Below are positions 53,751-64,000 of a stretch of 64,000 nt of DNA, piece after piece. Source of the stretch: Heliopora coerulea (Eukaryota > Cnidaria > Anthozoa > Scleralcyonacea > Helioporidae); the NCBI GenBank assembly GCA_030142905.1, contig JASJOG010000065.1, forward strand, positions 248,001-312,000. The letters are read 5' to 3'. The notes under the pieces were generated by a model. That model worked only from the letters and a program-made list of their open reading frames with translations, ran no database searches and had not been told where the DNA came from. The number at the start of each line of letters is the position of its first letter. The first letter of the stretch is position 1. The translations under genes were made by a program, and so were the position numbers.

Positions 53751-55650
53751 AGACCCTACGCTATGTACAGTATTACGGCGTCATGAAAAGTTGTTAGAAG
53801 TTACGCATCGTCTTGAAATGCAAAATGGTGACAGAGGCAGGTAAACTTTTTGTACGTCCAGTACAAATTTATTGAATGTTAGTCATTCAGACAGGTTGAA
53901 CACAAAAATTATATCAAGGCTTGGATATAGGATTGCCTTCACCTAATATTTCTTATGAGAAAGAACACATTAACATCTTAATTTTACTTTGAACTTTAAA
54001 CTGTTAGCCCTTGAATGTAAGACAAATATCGGAGGTTATTCCTAGCAAAATATTGAAGGTTGTACTGTAGCTTCCTTAGACTCAGCCTTTGCACTCCGTG
54101 CGACTTACTATATTTTACATAAGAATCTATCGGAGATTTCCATTAATTTCACAAAACGAAAGGATCTTAAAAACACACGTACATTTTTTGGATCACAATA
54201 CTTTTATTTTAACCCTTCGATTGACATATCCAATATACTGGTAATCTGGACCTATTTTCAACTTTCCGTTTTTTGCCTACTTAGGACGCAAACTTCATTT
54301 CAAAATGAAGACTTTCATGATTAATAAAATTTCCAAGAGGAAAATTGCTGTATCACGCATAAACAACGTATCGTAATGCAAAATTCTGCATGAATTTTTA
54401 TTCATTTATGGAAATTTAACGTACGTTTAAGGCAGAGCCGCAGTTTATGCGGGCTGTGACACCAAAACATGGGCAAAAATAGACAGTAGAAATATAAAAT
54501 TTCGGGCAAAATTTAGCGTATTATGGTTAGTGAAAGTCTCTTCTAAACTATTGATTATATTAATCTATGTAATAGGGCTGTGAAAGCTGGACTACACCAT
54601 ACATGGCCTGAATGCGCATCAAATTAAATTCAAGCAATTTTTGAAAGGACCCAATATTCGGGCACCTTAAGCCGAACACCTACCAATGAAAACGGGTTAA
54701 CTACGCCCCAGGTTTAAGGGCTGGTTTGGGAAGATCAGAGTTCAAAAACTAGATGGTTTTTCCCAATCTCATTCACGTTTGTCTTTAGTTGGATTAAACG
54801 CAAAACAACTCGGACAATTTCCAGTGGTTTTTCGGATTTGATTTTTTTCATTTAACGTAAATCTCAGCAACATTTTTGTATGTATTTGGAGCTCTTCCGT
54901 ACGTTTAAGAGTTAACTAATAAACTTGTATCTTAACTTTTACCTGACGTCTCTTCAAGAATAAGACACAATCTGACACATCGTTTACAGGTAATCTTATC
55001 AGACTAAAAAGCAAAAAAAAATATTTGCAAGACATTATTCAAGTGGAAGAAGAGATTACGCACCGTATTTTTCCGAATAAAACTCCAGTGCGTTTATTAA
55101 ACTTACGCACTTTTACAGAGACGTCTATTCTCCAAAAACAAGGAAGCGATGACAAAGAAAATTCTGTCATGACTTCTATTTACAACATGTGACACAATGT
55201 CACTCCGTACTCCATGGTGTATTTCTTACACAACAAAGCTTTACAACAGTAACTTACAATATCACGATCAGACGATATTTTCGTTCCAATCTAGTTCTCC
55301 TCAATGATTTCGTTTGTAAAAGGCTTTACTTTGTACTCGCTAGGGGTCAGTAGCGTCGCCAGACCTACATTGTGAGGGGCCCTTATGAAAACTCAAATCA
55401 CGGCTACGAAGAATTTTAGCCCTGGGAGTAAACCGACTGGTTAAATTTTGAATTTTAGGCCCCCAGATACTAATTGGAGGCAATCTAAGATGTTTTTTAT
55501 GTTTCAAGCTCTAACTTTATCAATCCAATGAAATTTTTGGGAGCATAGGCCTCCCTCCAGGCTGCCCCCCTCCAAGGCTGCCCTCCTTGGCTACTCCATT
55601 GTTTAGGGGGAGTTTATTCGAGAGAGGCTTTTATAGACAATTAAAAAACC
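53751..55650. other. No gene recognised; possible NOL9 5' flank or intron
   Basis: No conserved exon was seen. Near 55350-55600 GC-rich patches (GTAGCGTCGCCAGACC; CTCCAGGCTGCCCC) look like hAT-type MITE debris. Confidence 0.45.
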
Positions 55651-55750
55651 TTAACTCTTCCCTGGCAGGTACTCTCCCTTTGACGAATACAATCGTCTGG
55701 CGTTAGCCATAGTAAAACGACAGAAGTCTTATCCCGCGGGAAAAGAGTAA
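55651..55750. mobile_element. TTAA-flanked MITE copy
   Basis: TTAACTCTTCCCTGGCAGG start, GTCTGGCGTTAGCCATAG centre, CCCGCGGGAAAAGAGTAA end. Confidence 0.75.
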
Positions 55751-56394
55751 GTGTCTATTCAAGTAATGGCGTTTATTCGGAAAAATGCAGTAAGCAAAGC
55801 GAATGTCTTGGATGACCGTTTGAACTTTATAAGGTGACCATGATCTCATGTTCAGTATCACCGTGAAGATATGCCCCCAACTTGTAAAATGTCTCGCCAT
55901 GATTTTCAGGTCTCTGAAAAATAACTGGCTAAATCCGCACTGATAAAAACGTAGAAGATTTTGATCAATGAAGTGAACATGATCAAGCCCAAAGCTTAAC
56001 CTTATTCACCGTTTTCTTTCCTATGTTTCCGTAGTTCTTGACTCTTTTGGGTTTTGCTAAACACTCAGCATTGCCTGCGCTGCATTCTACTTTCAATACA
56101 ATCCAAACTAGGCTTTTCATTTTCGAGTTTTTGGGATGAGAGCTAAAAATGTCCACCGCCAACATCTCAAGCACTATTTAATGCATCACCACCAAATTTT
56201 TACAGATTAATCTTTGTGTTGTTTGCAATAATTAAAAGCAGCGGCAAATATGAAATGGCACGTTCAAAAGCAAAATTTCTGGATATTTTTCATAGCTTGA
56301 AGTTAATCTTATAGTAAAACGACCCCCTTTCAATATGAAAAAATTCTGAAAATAAAAGTTTGAAAATTTTCTTCTTGAATTTTAGTCCGATCAC

Positions 56395-56560
56395 GAATTA
56401 TTTTTTCTTCTGTGTCACTTTGAAATAAATTAGTCGAACAAGTCACTCTTAAAGAATGTGCCGTCTTCCTCCTTTTGCCAGCTGCAGCACACAATCTTTC
56501 AGGTAGTATCTTGTTCAAGGTATTAATTACAACTGCGTTTCGTTGCAACACTTCACCCAA
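56395..56560 (-). pseudogene. Crypton-type recombinase fragment
   Basis: The minus strand reads LNKILPERLCAAAGKRRKTA then HSLRVTCSTNLFQSDTEEK and IIRDRT: the HxxR box region of DUF3504 recombinases. The catalytic Tyr end is replaced by unrelated sequence. Different from the 21-kb copy. Confidence 0.7.
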
Positions 56561-56920
56561 AATAATGAAAAGCTACCCAATTTCGTAATGAAGCATGTTC
56601 TCACTGCAATTATGAATTTGCAATGCAAAACATGTTGCAAAACTTTTCACACTTAATCCTCAGGGATATCTATCACAACCAATAATTAGCATAAAATTGA
56701 CAACATTCTATGCCTCTAAATCACAGTTTGTAGCACCACAAACCGCTCGGTTTTGATTTATCGATGTTATTACGAAGAGGTTCTCTTCGGAAACGTATCA
56801 TTAGACGTCTTACAAGTAATTTACCAAATTCATGGCCATTCTGTATCACGATATAAAGACACTCAGTTTCGCCTTGTGTCTGTATACCCCGATACAGAAA
56901 GGCTACTCATTTTGTAAATA

Positions 56921-56921
<1 letters not shown>

Positions 56922-56965
<44 letters not shown>
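56922..56965. repeat. TA microsatellite
   Basis: About 20 TA units directly left of the PLE fragment at 57025. Confidence 0.97.
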
Positions 56966-57024
56966 TTATGTAAAAAATAGAGAGAATATATTAAATCAAG
57001 ACCCAGCTAAAGCAGAAGTTCTGC

Positions 57025-57306
57025 ATGACATATTTTCTCAATAGAACTTTAATTAAAAAACTTTTTAAAAACCTTTTCAGGTCTGTCAGGACAGGTGCAG
57101 TTTTTTGGGGTTTGGTAGACAAATGTTCATTTTACATAAATCATCATTTTGATTGCGATTCCCAGGGGGTAGTTTACCTTATTACTTGCAAAAAGTGCAA
57201 AAAGCAATACATTGGTTGCACAATTACCTCTTTTCAGACACAAGAATTCCTACAGCAAGAGAAGGCTTTTGGATATAAAAACTTGTTTTGCTCCTTTGAG
57301 ACTTAA
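57025..57306 (+). pseudogene. PLE GIY-YIG fragment
   Basis: Reads INHHFDCDSQGVVYLITCKK and CKKQYIGCTITSF, near in sequence to the YLDD-type PLE at 30419. After CTITSF an internal deletion removes the arginine helix. Confidence 0.8.
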
Positions 57307-57318
57307 CACTATGGACAT

Positions 57319-57531
57319 TTAACTCTTTCCCTGTGGCATAAAACTTCTATCATTTTACTCTGGCTAACACCAGACAATTTTACTCATCAAGGGGAGAGTT
57401 TCCACCTTGAAGGAGCTATTTCCAGGTTTATTAACTCTTTCCTGTTGGGATAAGATGTCTGTCATTTTACTCTGGCTAATGCCAGACAATTTTACTTGTC
57501 AAGGGGAGAGCTCCTGCCTTGAAAGAGTTAA
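57319..57531. mobile_element. Two tandem TTAA-flanked MITE copies
   Basis: 57431-57531 is bounded by TTAACTCTTTCC and GAAAGAGTTAA with internal CTGGCTAATGCCAGAC. A more degenerate copy (57319-57418) lies just left. Confidence 0.8.
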
Positions 57532-57829
57532 ATGCAAATTTATTCATGTGTTGGAATATAAATTTAGATTGATATCTACTCTTGCAGATAAAACAAAGCT
57601 GAATTTTTTTCTTTCATTTACTGTTGTCAAGTTTTACAACTGATGTCATCTTATCTCTTATCAAGTCTTTAAATACCAATCCCTTCCAGCCATGTCTGTT
57701 TGTACATAGGTTAACTTAATGCACAGCACTACATGTGCCATAAACTTTTAAAGAAGTACTATATTCAAAAAACCCAACATCATTATGCACAGTGCCATGC
57801 CCAGTGTGGGGTGTGTGGGGGATGCCCCA

Positions 57830-58210
57830 GTGAAGTGATGAAGGGACCCTATTTCAGACTTTCAGTGATCAAGTGCCCAATATTGGTTATGAAAGCCTCC
57901 TATTTTAGTGACTAAACTCCCCATATCATTTATATGAGGGGCCTATTCCACTGATCAAAGTCTTCTTCAACTCCATAGTTAAGTTGTGGAGGGCCCCCAT
58001 TTCATAGCCTGCATGCTGTGCAGTCCCAGTATGAAAAAGCCCTTATTTCATTGACCAAAGTACCCTATATCAGTTACAAAGAGTTCCTTTATCAGTGATC
58101 CTTTGTATCAGTTACAAAAGGCCCCTATTTCAGTGACCAAAATCCCCATATCTCTAAAGAAGGACACTTGCCTCAGTGATCAAATTTCCTGTATTATCAG
58201 TTCTAAAGAC
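57830..58210. repeat. Degenerate tandem repeat, unit about 45 bp
   Basis: Repeats of a CCCCTATTTCAGTGACCAAA ... CCCATATCAGTTA pattern, at least seven units with much drift. Confidence 0.75.
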
Positions 58211-58667
58211 AAGGCCACATCAACTGGGTAGGGGGTGTGACATTGTAGAATTACAATACTCAACATTAAAATTCAGAAATTTGAAATTAACGGCAATGGG
58301 CCAGTCTACATACATTTAGTTAGCTTTCTGAAGAAACACATTTTTGTAGGGGCCTAAAACCTTAATACACCCCTTAAATGACCAACCCTTCAGTACAGCA
58401 CTGATGATGCACTAAACAACAGTTTTACGTGCTTCAATAAGCATTTTCACAAAAAATTCAAAATGGTCTTTGGGACAGTTAAGGAGAAGAGGGTGCAATG
58501 CCAATGACCTCCCAAGCTAATGACCAAGGTCTGCATTTGGGATTGAAACAAAGAAAATTTTACACAGGTCTTTCACAGATTTAAGTATATGCACACTAAG
58601 TTTATACATAAAAGCAAAAGGTTTCCATGTTGTATTATACATGTACATTCATATAAGTCACATGTCC

Positions 58668-58712
<45 letters not shown>

Positions 58713-59005
58713 CAGTGGCAGACACTAGGGGGGGCAAGTGCGGGCAATTGCCCCCCCCAATAACTTCAGCTGAAGCTTTCATTTTGAAAAATGGAAGCAC
58801 AAGGAGGTCTTCATTTTAAGAAAAGGAAGCACAATGACAACAACGAACAATCAACATAACAGAACAAAATGGCATTGTTTAAAAACAAACAAGAAACAGT
58901 ATGCTAAATTTCTAATTTCCTGGCGGACCATGCCCCCAGACCCCCCTAGAAGGCTCGTGCCTTGGGCACTCGCCCCCCCAATATTTCCTGAAGTGTCTGC
59001 CACTG
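58713..59005. mobile_element. hAT-type MITE, 293 bp
   Basis: Ends CAGTGGCAGACACT and AGTGTCTGCCACTG, perfect 14 bp, followed inward by GGGGGGGCAAGTGC-like and GCACTCGCCCCCCC sequence. Flanks ATACACAT and ATATACAT differ at one base of 8. No coding content. Confidence 0.85.
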
Positions 59006-61280
59006 ATATACATTGTATATGTATGGCCTATTTGGCTGGAGAAAGAGAATGAGAGAGAGACAGAGACAGAGACAGACAGACAAAGAGACAGAGGCAGGGA
59101 ACACACACTAGGTCAGCTAGAAACAACAAAACTTCAACTGTACCTATATGCACCTTGCGATTTAAATAGTTTGCTTAATCAGACACGTTTTTATACCTCT
59201 TAACAGTGAGTCCATCTTGATATTCACTTGACATTCGGCTTGAGTAAAGTATTTTCCACAACACTAATACATTTCTTTTGCTAAGCGTACACTTAATCAG
59301 GACTTCTAGAGGGATTTAAGTTGCATATCTCTCATATTGTGGTCCTCACGAGGCCAGAGTTAAAGAGACGACCAATTGTCTGAGCCTGCCATATAACAGC
59401 GGCTTAATCCCAAAATACAGCAAAATCTTACCAGGGTTATCAAGTTGTGCTTTCGAAGTAATAGTGAAATGTCCGTTTATCTCAGTTTTCATAAAATTTA
59501 GCATAATGTAAGCTTAAAAATGCATTTTATGTCGTCATTCACCAAAAAATACTGAATATGTCGTTATTAAAGAGAAATCAGTAAAACAGAGGTGGTGGTT
59601 GTGTTCCAAAGGTTTCTTGCAGATACCACGTTCGAGGAAACAGCTTTTCCTGGAAAATGTTCAGAGAAAAGCTGATTACAGAAGAATTTGTCATGCAATA
59701 TAATTGGTCTGCTCAAGAGAATTTGTAGACTTACGATATTATATCAATAACAATATTTTTGCAAATGTGTCATGAACTGTGAAAAAATAAACTGTAGATT
59801 TATATACCCATAATTAGCCAGTGGTTTATCTGGTTGAAAACAATAAAAACTAATGATTGCGACCTGTGAAGGGAGACCGCGTTCGCCTAATACTGTTAAT
59901 CGCTTAACAGAGGTCAGCAGGGCCGCCAAGAGCCAAGATGGGCCCAGGGGAAGGTAGGGTCGCGGGGAGCCTGAATTTTTCTGCCTACAGAGGACGAAGG
60001 AATTTGGGATAGAATTTTGCATGTATTACACGTATTTATTAACTGTTCTAAATTATTTGAACATGTCTAGAATTAATTTATCCTGTATCATTAAAGAGAT
60101 CTAATGGATTAGCGTGGCACGGTCGGTAGCGACCCCCTTGCATGGCGCGGGCCGAGGGGCGGTTGGCCCTGTTACCCCACCTCCTGGCGCTCCTGGACCT
60201 CAGACCTATCGTAATTTATTGATGTACAGTAAAATTAGGAACTTTGATTACTGACCGTTTACTGAGCTACCGCTGAATACAGGACCGCTTAACACAAGTT
60301 TCTAAAGGTATTGCCGCACTTCCAGATCACAGTGTCAGACAGCCTGGAATTGATGGATCGATACCCAGGCGGGATCAATATCAGTCTGAACTGCAAGGAC
60401 ACTCCAACTTTTTTAATGTTTTAGTGAGACAAATCCAAAGCTACGATTTTGGGAAACAACCCAGATAAGAAGGTGAGCTTGTCATGGACAATTAAACACA
60501 GAGTTTAAAGAGCTTTTAAGCGTCTCTTTAGTTAAAGAGCTTTAACTGTCTCTTAACTCTCTACTGAAGGGGTTAGCTGTCATTTGAAAACCTTGCTATT
60601 CACTCAAACGTCTGATGATTTCACTCGCCAAAGAGACAGTTCTCAGAAGGGGTGAAGGGTTAAAAGGCAAAAGATTCGATTTTTCTGTTTTGAAGACTAA
60701 AACGTGTTTACACACTTTACATGCAGTTCTTCTTGGTTGTGTATTGTTTCCTTTAACTTAGGACTTTAGATTTTCAGGACATTTCTTGCTTCTATCAATC
60801 ATGTATGCGTTTGGCCTGTTCTACTGTTTATAGTGGCTGGAGTTGAACTTTATATCATCGGACATTTACCGGTATTCTTTGTTTTTACTACCTTCTCTCT
60901 CATCTCGGTAATTCAAAGTATGTTGACTAGTAATAATTTTCAAAAAAATTGTTAGTTTAACCTTTGGATTTGAATATTGAGTTAGAGACAAGATATAACT
61001 TTTTTCGACAAGATGTGACCCCTTATAAATAAGGACACTTGCAATTATTGCCTCGTGATTGATATCTTGGCTTATGTGCTAAACTAACGAAAGCATCGTG
61101 GACAAACTGGAGTGGATAATGAGTGGATATCTTGCTGCACGAACTGTCGTGGGTCTATTGCATACACCAGATGAGCAATCGTAAACGTACAAAATCATAC
61201 TTGTAAACAGAACGCCAGGTAATAATCCCAACCGAATGGGAGGAGCTTTGATGGAGAGCTCCAATAAATGTATAAAAGAT
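59006..61280. other. No gene recognised; repeats only
   Basis: GA/CAGA simple repeat at 59045-59097 and a TTAA-flanked MITE-like segment at 60553-60663 (TTAACTCTCTACTGAAGGGG ... GAAGGGGTGAAGGGTTAA). Hypothetical frames lack domains. Confidence 0.5.
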
Positions 61281-61575
61281 AAAGGTAAAGTGCCTTTATT
61301 TATACTGGATAACCTTATCAGCTATCTGAGCTGGTCTCCCTAGAGGTCCAGTGAGGGCCTACCCTCATGGGTCCAGTGTTAAGGCAGGAGGAAACCGGAG
61401 TACCGGAAGAAAACCTGCGATGCTTGGTAGAGTCAAACTGGGCAACACTCTTCTCACATGTGACCAAGGTAACTTTTAATCAGATTACTGCACACGGCCG
61501 GAATCGAACCCTAGTCACAGTGGTGAGAGACACGTGCACTACCACTGTGCCACCAGCACCCCCCAAAAGGATAGA
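61280..61575 (-). repeat. tRNA-derived SINE, full-length-looking
   Basis: The minus strand has A box TGGCACAGTGGTAGTGC and B box GGGTTCGATTCC. The body contains (plus strand) GGAGGAAACCGGAGTACCGG, a motif recurrent in aquatic-animal SINEs, and the tail AACCTTATCAGCTAT also found at 46987-47001. Confidence 0.75.
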
Positions 61576-61983
61576 TAGACAATTGGAGTTAATAGAAGGT
61601 AAAATTGAATCAAACTTCGTATAAAGTGGTATTCATTTCAGGAAAACGCTTTGGTTAACCTCGCGCCACACAAATATTTTTACAAGTATATAAATCTTTA
61701 TCCTATGGCTGAGTTCATGGTCTGCTCTGTGTGCAAAATGACGCAAGCTGCTTGGCTGTCCAGGAGTGTAAAACGTTATCCCCACAGACCAGCAAATTTT
61801 GGTGGAAAAATTACTAAATGGATTCCATGTCAATCAAACAACATTCATGCAGGTACTTCGGCAATCGAGATACCAGGCGGAAAACGAAGTCTAGTGATAA
61901 AGATTATTGCCCAGCAAATAATTTTGAAGAAGCCCATAATCAAATACACATGTCAGGATACTTTGAAAGAAATTTAATGAGGA

Positions 61984-62023
61984 ACTAACGTTTCGTCACT
62001 TTACAAGTAACATCATCAGAGTG
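61984..62023 (-). ncRNA. Hammerhead-like motif, inverted copy
   Basis: Reverse complement of the 62452-62490 motif, core CTGATGA intact. Confidence 0.5.
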
Positions 62024-62451
62024 TCTATTTACATGAAAATTTTTGGCTTAAAATTTTCGGCTTAAAATTTTCGGATCTGTGAACACATGGGCATTTCGGC
62101 ACACACAGGAAATGAGATCTCTCACCCATCTTCTTTGTCTAGCATTTTAACACATAAAAGAGAAACTGGACACCCAATTTTTTTTGATGTTTTCTCAGTT
62201 TTAGCTAGTGGCCGTTCGGAATTAGACACTCTCATTCGAGAAAGTTTGCTGATTGCTAAAATAAATCCCTCTCTCAACGTAAATATAAGGTCATTTCCTC
62301 TCTTGTTATTCTAATTGCTTTTCTTTTCTTTTCTTTTCTCCTCCACCTTAATCCCTGTCATGACACCTCATTCATCATTCTCTCCTTCTCTCACCTCTAT
62401 TTTTGTAATCGTGTAGGTTATTTAAGCCGAAAATTTTCATGTAAATAGACA

Positions 62452-62490
62452 CTCTGATGATGTTACTTGTAAAGTGACGAAACGTTAGTT
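62452..62490 (+). ncRNA. Hammerhead-like motif in the PLE terminal repeat
   Basis: ACT/AGT stem I, core CTGATGA intact, extra T, stem II GTTAC-loop-GTGAC, GAAAC then GTT. It lies 46 bases before the start codon of the PLE frame. Its mirror copy is at 61984-62023 on the minus strand. Confidence 0.55.
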
Positions 62491-62535
62491 CCTCATTAAA
62501 TTTCTTTCAAAGTATCCTGACATGTGTATTTGATT

Positions 62536-64000
62536 ATGGGCTTCTTCAAAATTATTTGCTGGGCAATAATCTTTATCACTAGACTTCGTTTTCCGCCTGG
62601 TATCTCGATTGCCGAAATCCTAACCAAGAGATATAACAACAATGGATCGCTGTCCGCGTTCCGAAAATTTCAGCACAATGAGCTGAAACTTGGAAAAGCC
62701 AAACTAGATCTCAAGTTCTTAAAGAAATGTAAACAACATGATTGTATGCCTCGCTTTCTGAACTTCAAATTAGCCAACCGCTACCTACGAAACTCCTCTA
62801 CCTACCGTCATTGTCAGAGACGACTTCTAGACGAAGAAATCCGTATCAAACAGACAAGAGTTCGTGAACTGACCTCTCTATCCACATCCCTCCAATCAAG
62901 CCTCGCAAATTTGGTTTCATCCCTTGACTTTATACATCTGAAGTCTTTGGCCGACTCTACAATATCTAAGAAGCTTGTCCAACACGAGCGAATTCAAGAC
63001 AAGAAACTCCTTAAACTTCGAATAAATCCATCATCTTCGCCAACATTATCACCCGACAAAGTTGTGTTTAACCACTCTAGCAAGTCACTGACAGAGGAAG
63101 AAATACTGGTTCTCGCAAAAGGATTGAACTTTTCCGTACCTCCCAAGAAGTTGAACTATTGTGACTTTTTAAGCCCTTTCGAACTTTTATATCGTAAACT
63201 TTATAATGAACCCATCTCCGAAACTTCTGGCCATGAAAAAGATTCCATTAAAACAAAACTCAAGGATATCGCTCTCACTGGGTATCGAACTTACTCACCG
63301 CCAAAATCGACCTTTTCTGATGACGAACTGAAAATTATTAAGAGACTCAAAGCGGACAAGACCATCGTTATTGTCAAACCTGATAAAGAAAATGGGGTGG
63401 TAATCCTTGATCGAGTTGATTACGAATCAAAAATGGAAGAATTACTTCAAGATAACTCAAAATTCGTCCAGCTCAACGATGATCCGATTAAAACAACAAT
63501 GAAACGAGAAACCAAAGTTCGAGCATTCCTTCGAAAACTAAAGAAGGCCAATGCGATATCTGACGAGCAGTTCAAGAAAATAGCCCCCACAGGATCTCAA
63601 CCAGGTATATTATATGGACTACCTAAGATTCATAAAGTTAACGTTCCACTTCGACCTATTCTCTCAGCAATAGGAACTCATTCATTTAACCTAGCTAAGT
63701 TTCTAGTTCCGCTTCTTCATCCCATTTCTTTAAGTTCTTACGTAATTATTAATTCGTTTTCCTTTATTCAAGAACTATTCTCCTTAGACCTTAATACCGA
63801 CAACTTAATTATGGCCAGTTTTGATGTTACGTCTTTATTTACTAATATTCCTCTTGATGAAACCATACAGATTATTCTTGACCAGCTATTTTCTACCAAC
63901 CGTCTTTTCCATGGCTTCTCTCGGAAAGAGTTAAAAGACCTCTTAAATTTAACAGTTAAGGATTGTCATTTCGTTTTCAATGGTAAACTTTACGACCAAA
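62536..64000 (+). CDS. PLE reverse transcriptase/GIY-YIG polyprotein, intact to window edge
   Basis: 488 codons without a stop, running off the right edge. ATG at 62536 is the first after an in-frame TGA and lies in the terminal repeat; the first residues are hydrophobic (MGFFKIICWAIIFI). Then a basic N-terminal region (LTKRYNNNGSLSAFRKFQ), KTIVIVKPDKENGVVILD, QPGILYGLPKIHK, PLRPILSAIGTHSFNLAK and RT motif A (ASFDVTSLFTNIPLDET). The order is that of Penelope-like RTs; the catalytic DD motif and GIY-YIG would lie beyond 64000. It is the best-preserved PLE here and could be active. Left neighbour pieces show the tandem/inverted layout usual for this class. Confidence 0.9.
   Translation, partial: MGFFKIICWAIIFITRLRFPPGISIAEILTKRYNNNGSLSAFRKFQHNELKLGKAKLDLKFLKKCKQHDCMPRFLNFKLANRYLRNSSTYRHCQRRLLDEEIRIKQTRVRELTSLSTSLQSSLANLVSSLDFIHLKSLADSTISKKLVQHERIQDKKLLKLRINPSSSPTLSPDKVVFNHSSKSLTEEEILVLAKGLNFSVPPKKLNYCDFLSPFELLYRKLYNEPISETSGHEKDSIKTKLKDIALTGYRTYSPPKSTFSDDELKIIKRLKADKTIVIVKPDKENGVVILDRVDYESKMEELLQDNSKFVQLNDDPIKTTMKRETKVRAFLRKLKKANAISDEQFKKIAPTGSQPGILYGLPKIHKVNVPLRPILSAIGTHSFNLAKFLVPLLHPISLSSYVIINSFSFIQELFSLDLNTDNLIMASFDVTSLFTNIPLDETIQIILDQLFSTNRLFHGFSRKELKDLLNLTVKDCHFVFNGKLYDQ

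Larger units (their letters stand above)
61855..62618. mobile_element. PLE terminal region: inverted ends around a GIY-YIG remnant
   Basis: 61855-62050 is almost identical to the reverse complement of 62423-62618. Each arm has a hammerhead-like motif (61984-62023 minus; 62452-62490 plus). Between them 62087-62313 encodes HMGISAHTGNEISHPSS to ELDTLIRESLLIAKINPSL, the end of GIY-YIG. Confidence 0.88.

Overview
This is nuclear DNA of an animal, probably a marine invertebrate and most plausibly a cnidarian such as a coral or anemone. The reasons are GT-AG introns, animal gene families, very long introns, and a dense mix of Penelope-like elements (PLEs), hAT and Crypton-type elements, tRNA-derived SINEs and TA/ATCT microsatellites. 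The phylum is inferred from this style and is not proven. There is no bacterial operon, CRISPR array or rRNA gene.

Two host genes lie tail to tail. From the left edge to 7923 (+) are the last exons of a transmembrane prolyl 4-hydroxylase (P4HTM-like): exons 251-434, 2453-2510, 5033-5142, 5895-5985 and 7303-7923, all phase-consistent, ending in TAA. From about 52.1 kb down to about 10.0 kb (-) runs a homolog of NOL9, the polynucleotide 5'-kinase of pre-rRNA processing. Its well-supported exons are 52108-51782, 44123-44033 (Walker A), 42268-42171, 24599-24463, 23141-22982, 15671-15503, 13459-13388, 12637-12562 and 11707-11580, with weaker candidates at 46568-46500, 45404-45260 and 10074-10036. 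At least one exon (after position 42171) and the 5' end were not found. The open frames reported here otherwise belong to transposons.

NOL9 introns hold most of the repeats: a nearly complete Crypton-like tyrosine-recombinase gene (21.0-22.4 kb, +), a 223-bp near-perfect palindrome (25.3 kb), and a 26.6-38.0 kb block of at least five different PLE pieces. A 3.65-kb hAT transposon with intact 14-bp ends and an 8-bp target duplication (33358-37010) has jumped into a TA microsatellite inside that block. Further right are a decayed CR1/L2-like retrotransposon (about 39.5-42.0 kb), a GIY-YIG remnant inside a CAGGGAC-ended element (42.9-43.7 kb), a CR1-like 3' end (47.1-47.5 kb) and a second complete small hAT (48132-49375, TSD TTTTGAAT). 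Right of 53 kb are a 20-bp minisatellite, a Crypton fragment, a TTAA-flanked MITE family, a hAT MITE and finally a PLE whose long open frame runs off the right edge.

The most unusual signal is a set of hammerhead-ribozyme-like folds (11.0, 31.8, 32.1, 32.3, 32.9, 51.2, 62.0 and 62.5 kb), most at PLE ends. One at 32080-32123 has all three helices formed and a GUC cleavage triplet. It ends a roughly 200-bp unit lying between TA microsatellites, which looks like a retrozyme-type non-autonomous element.
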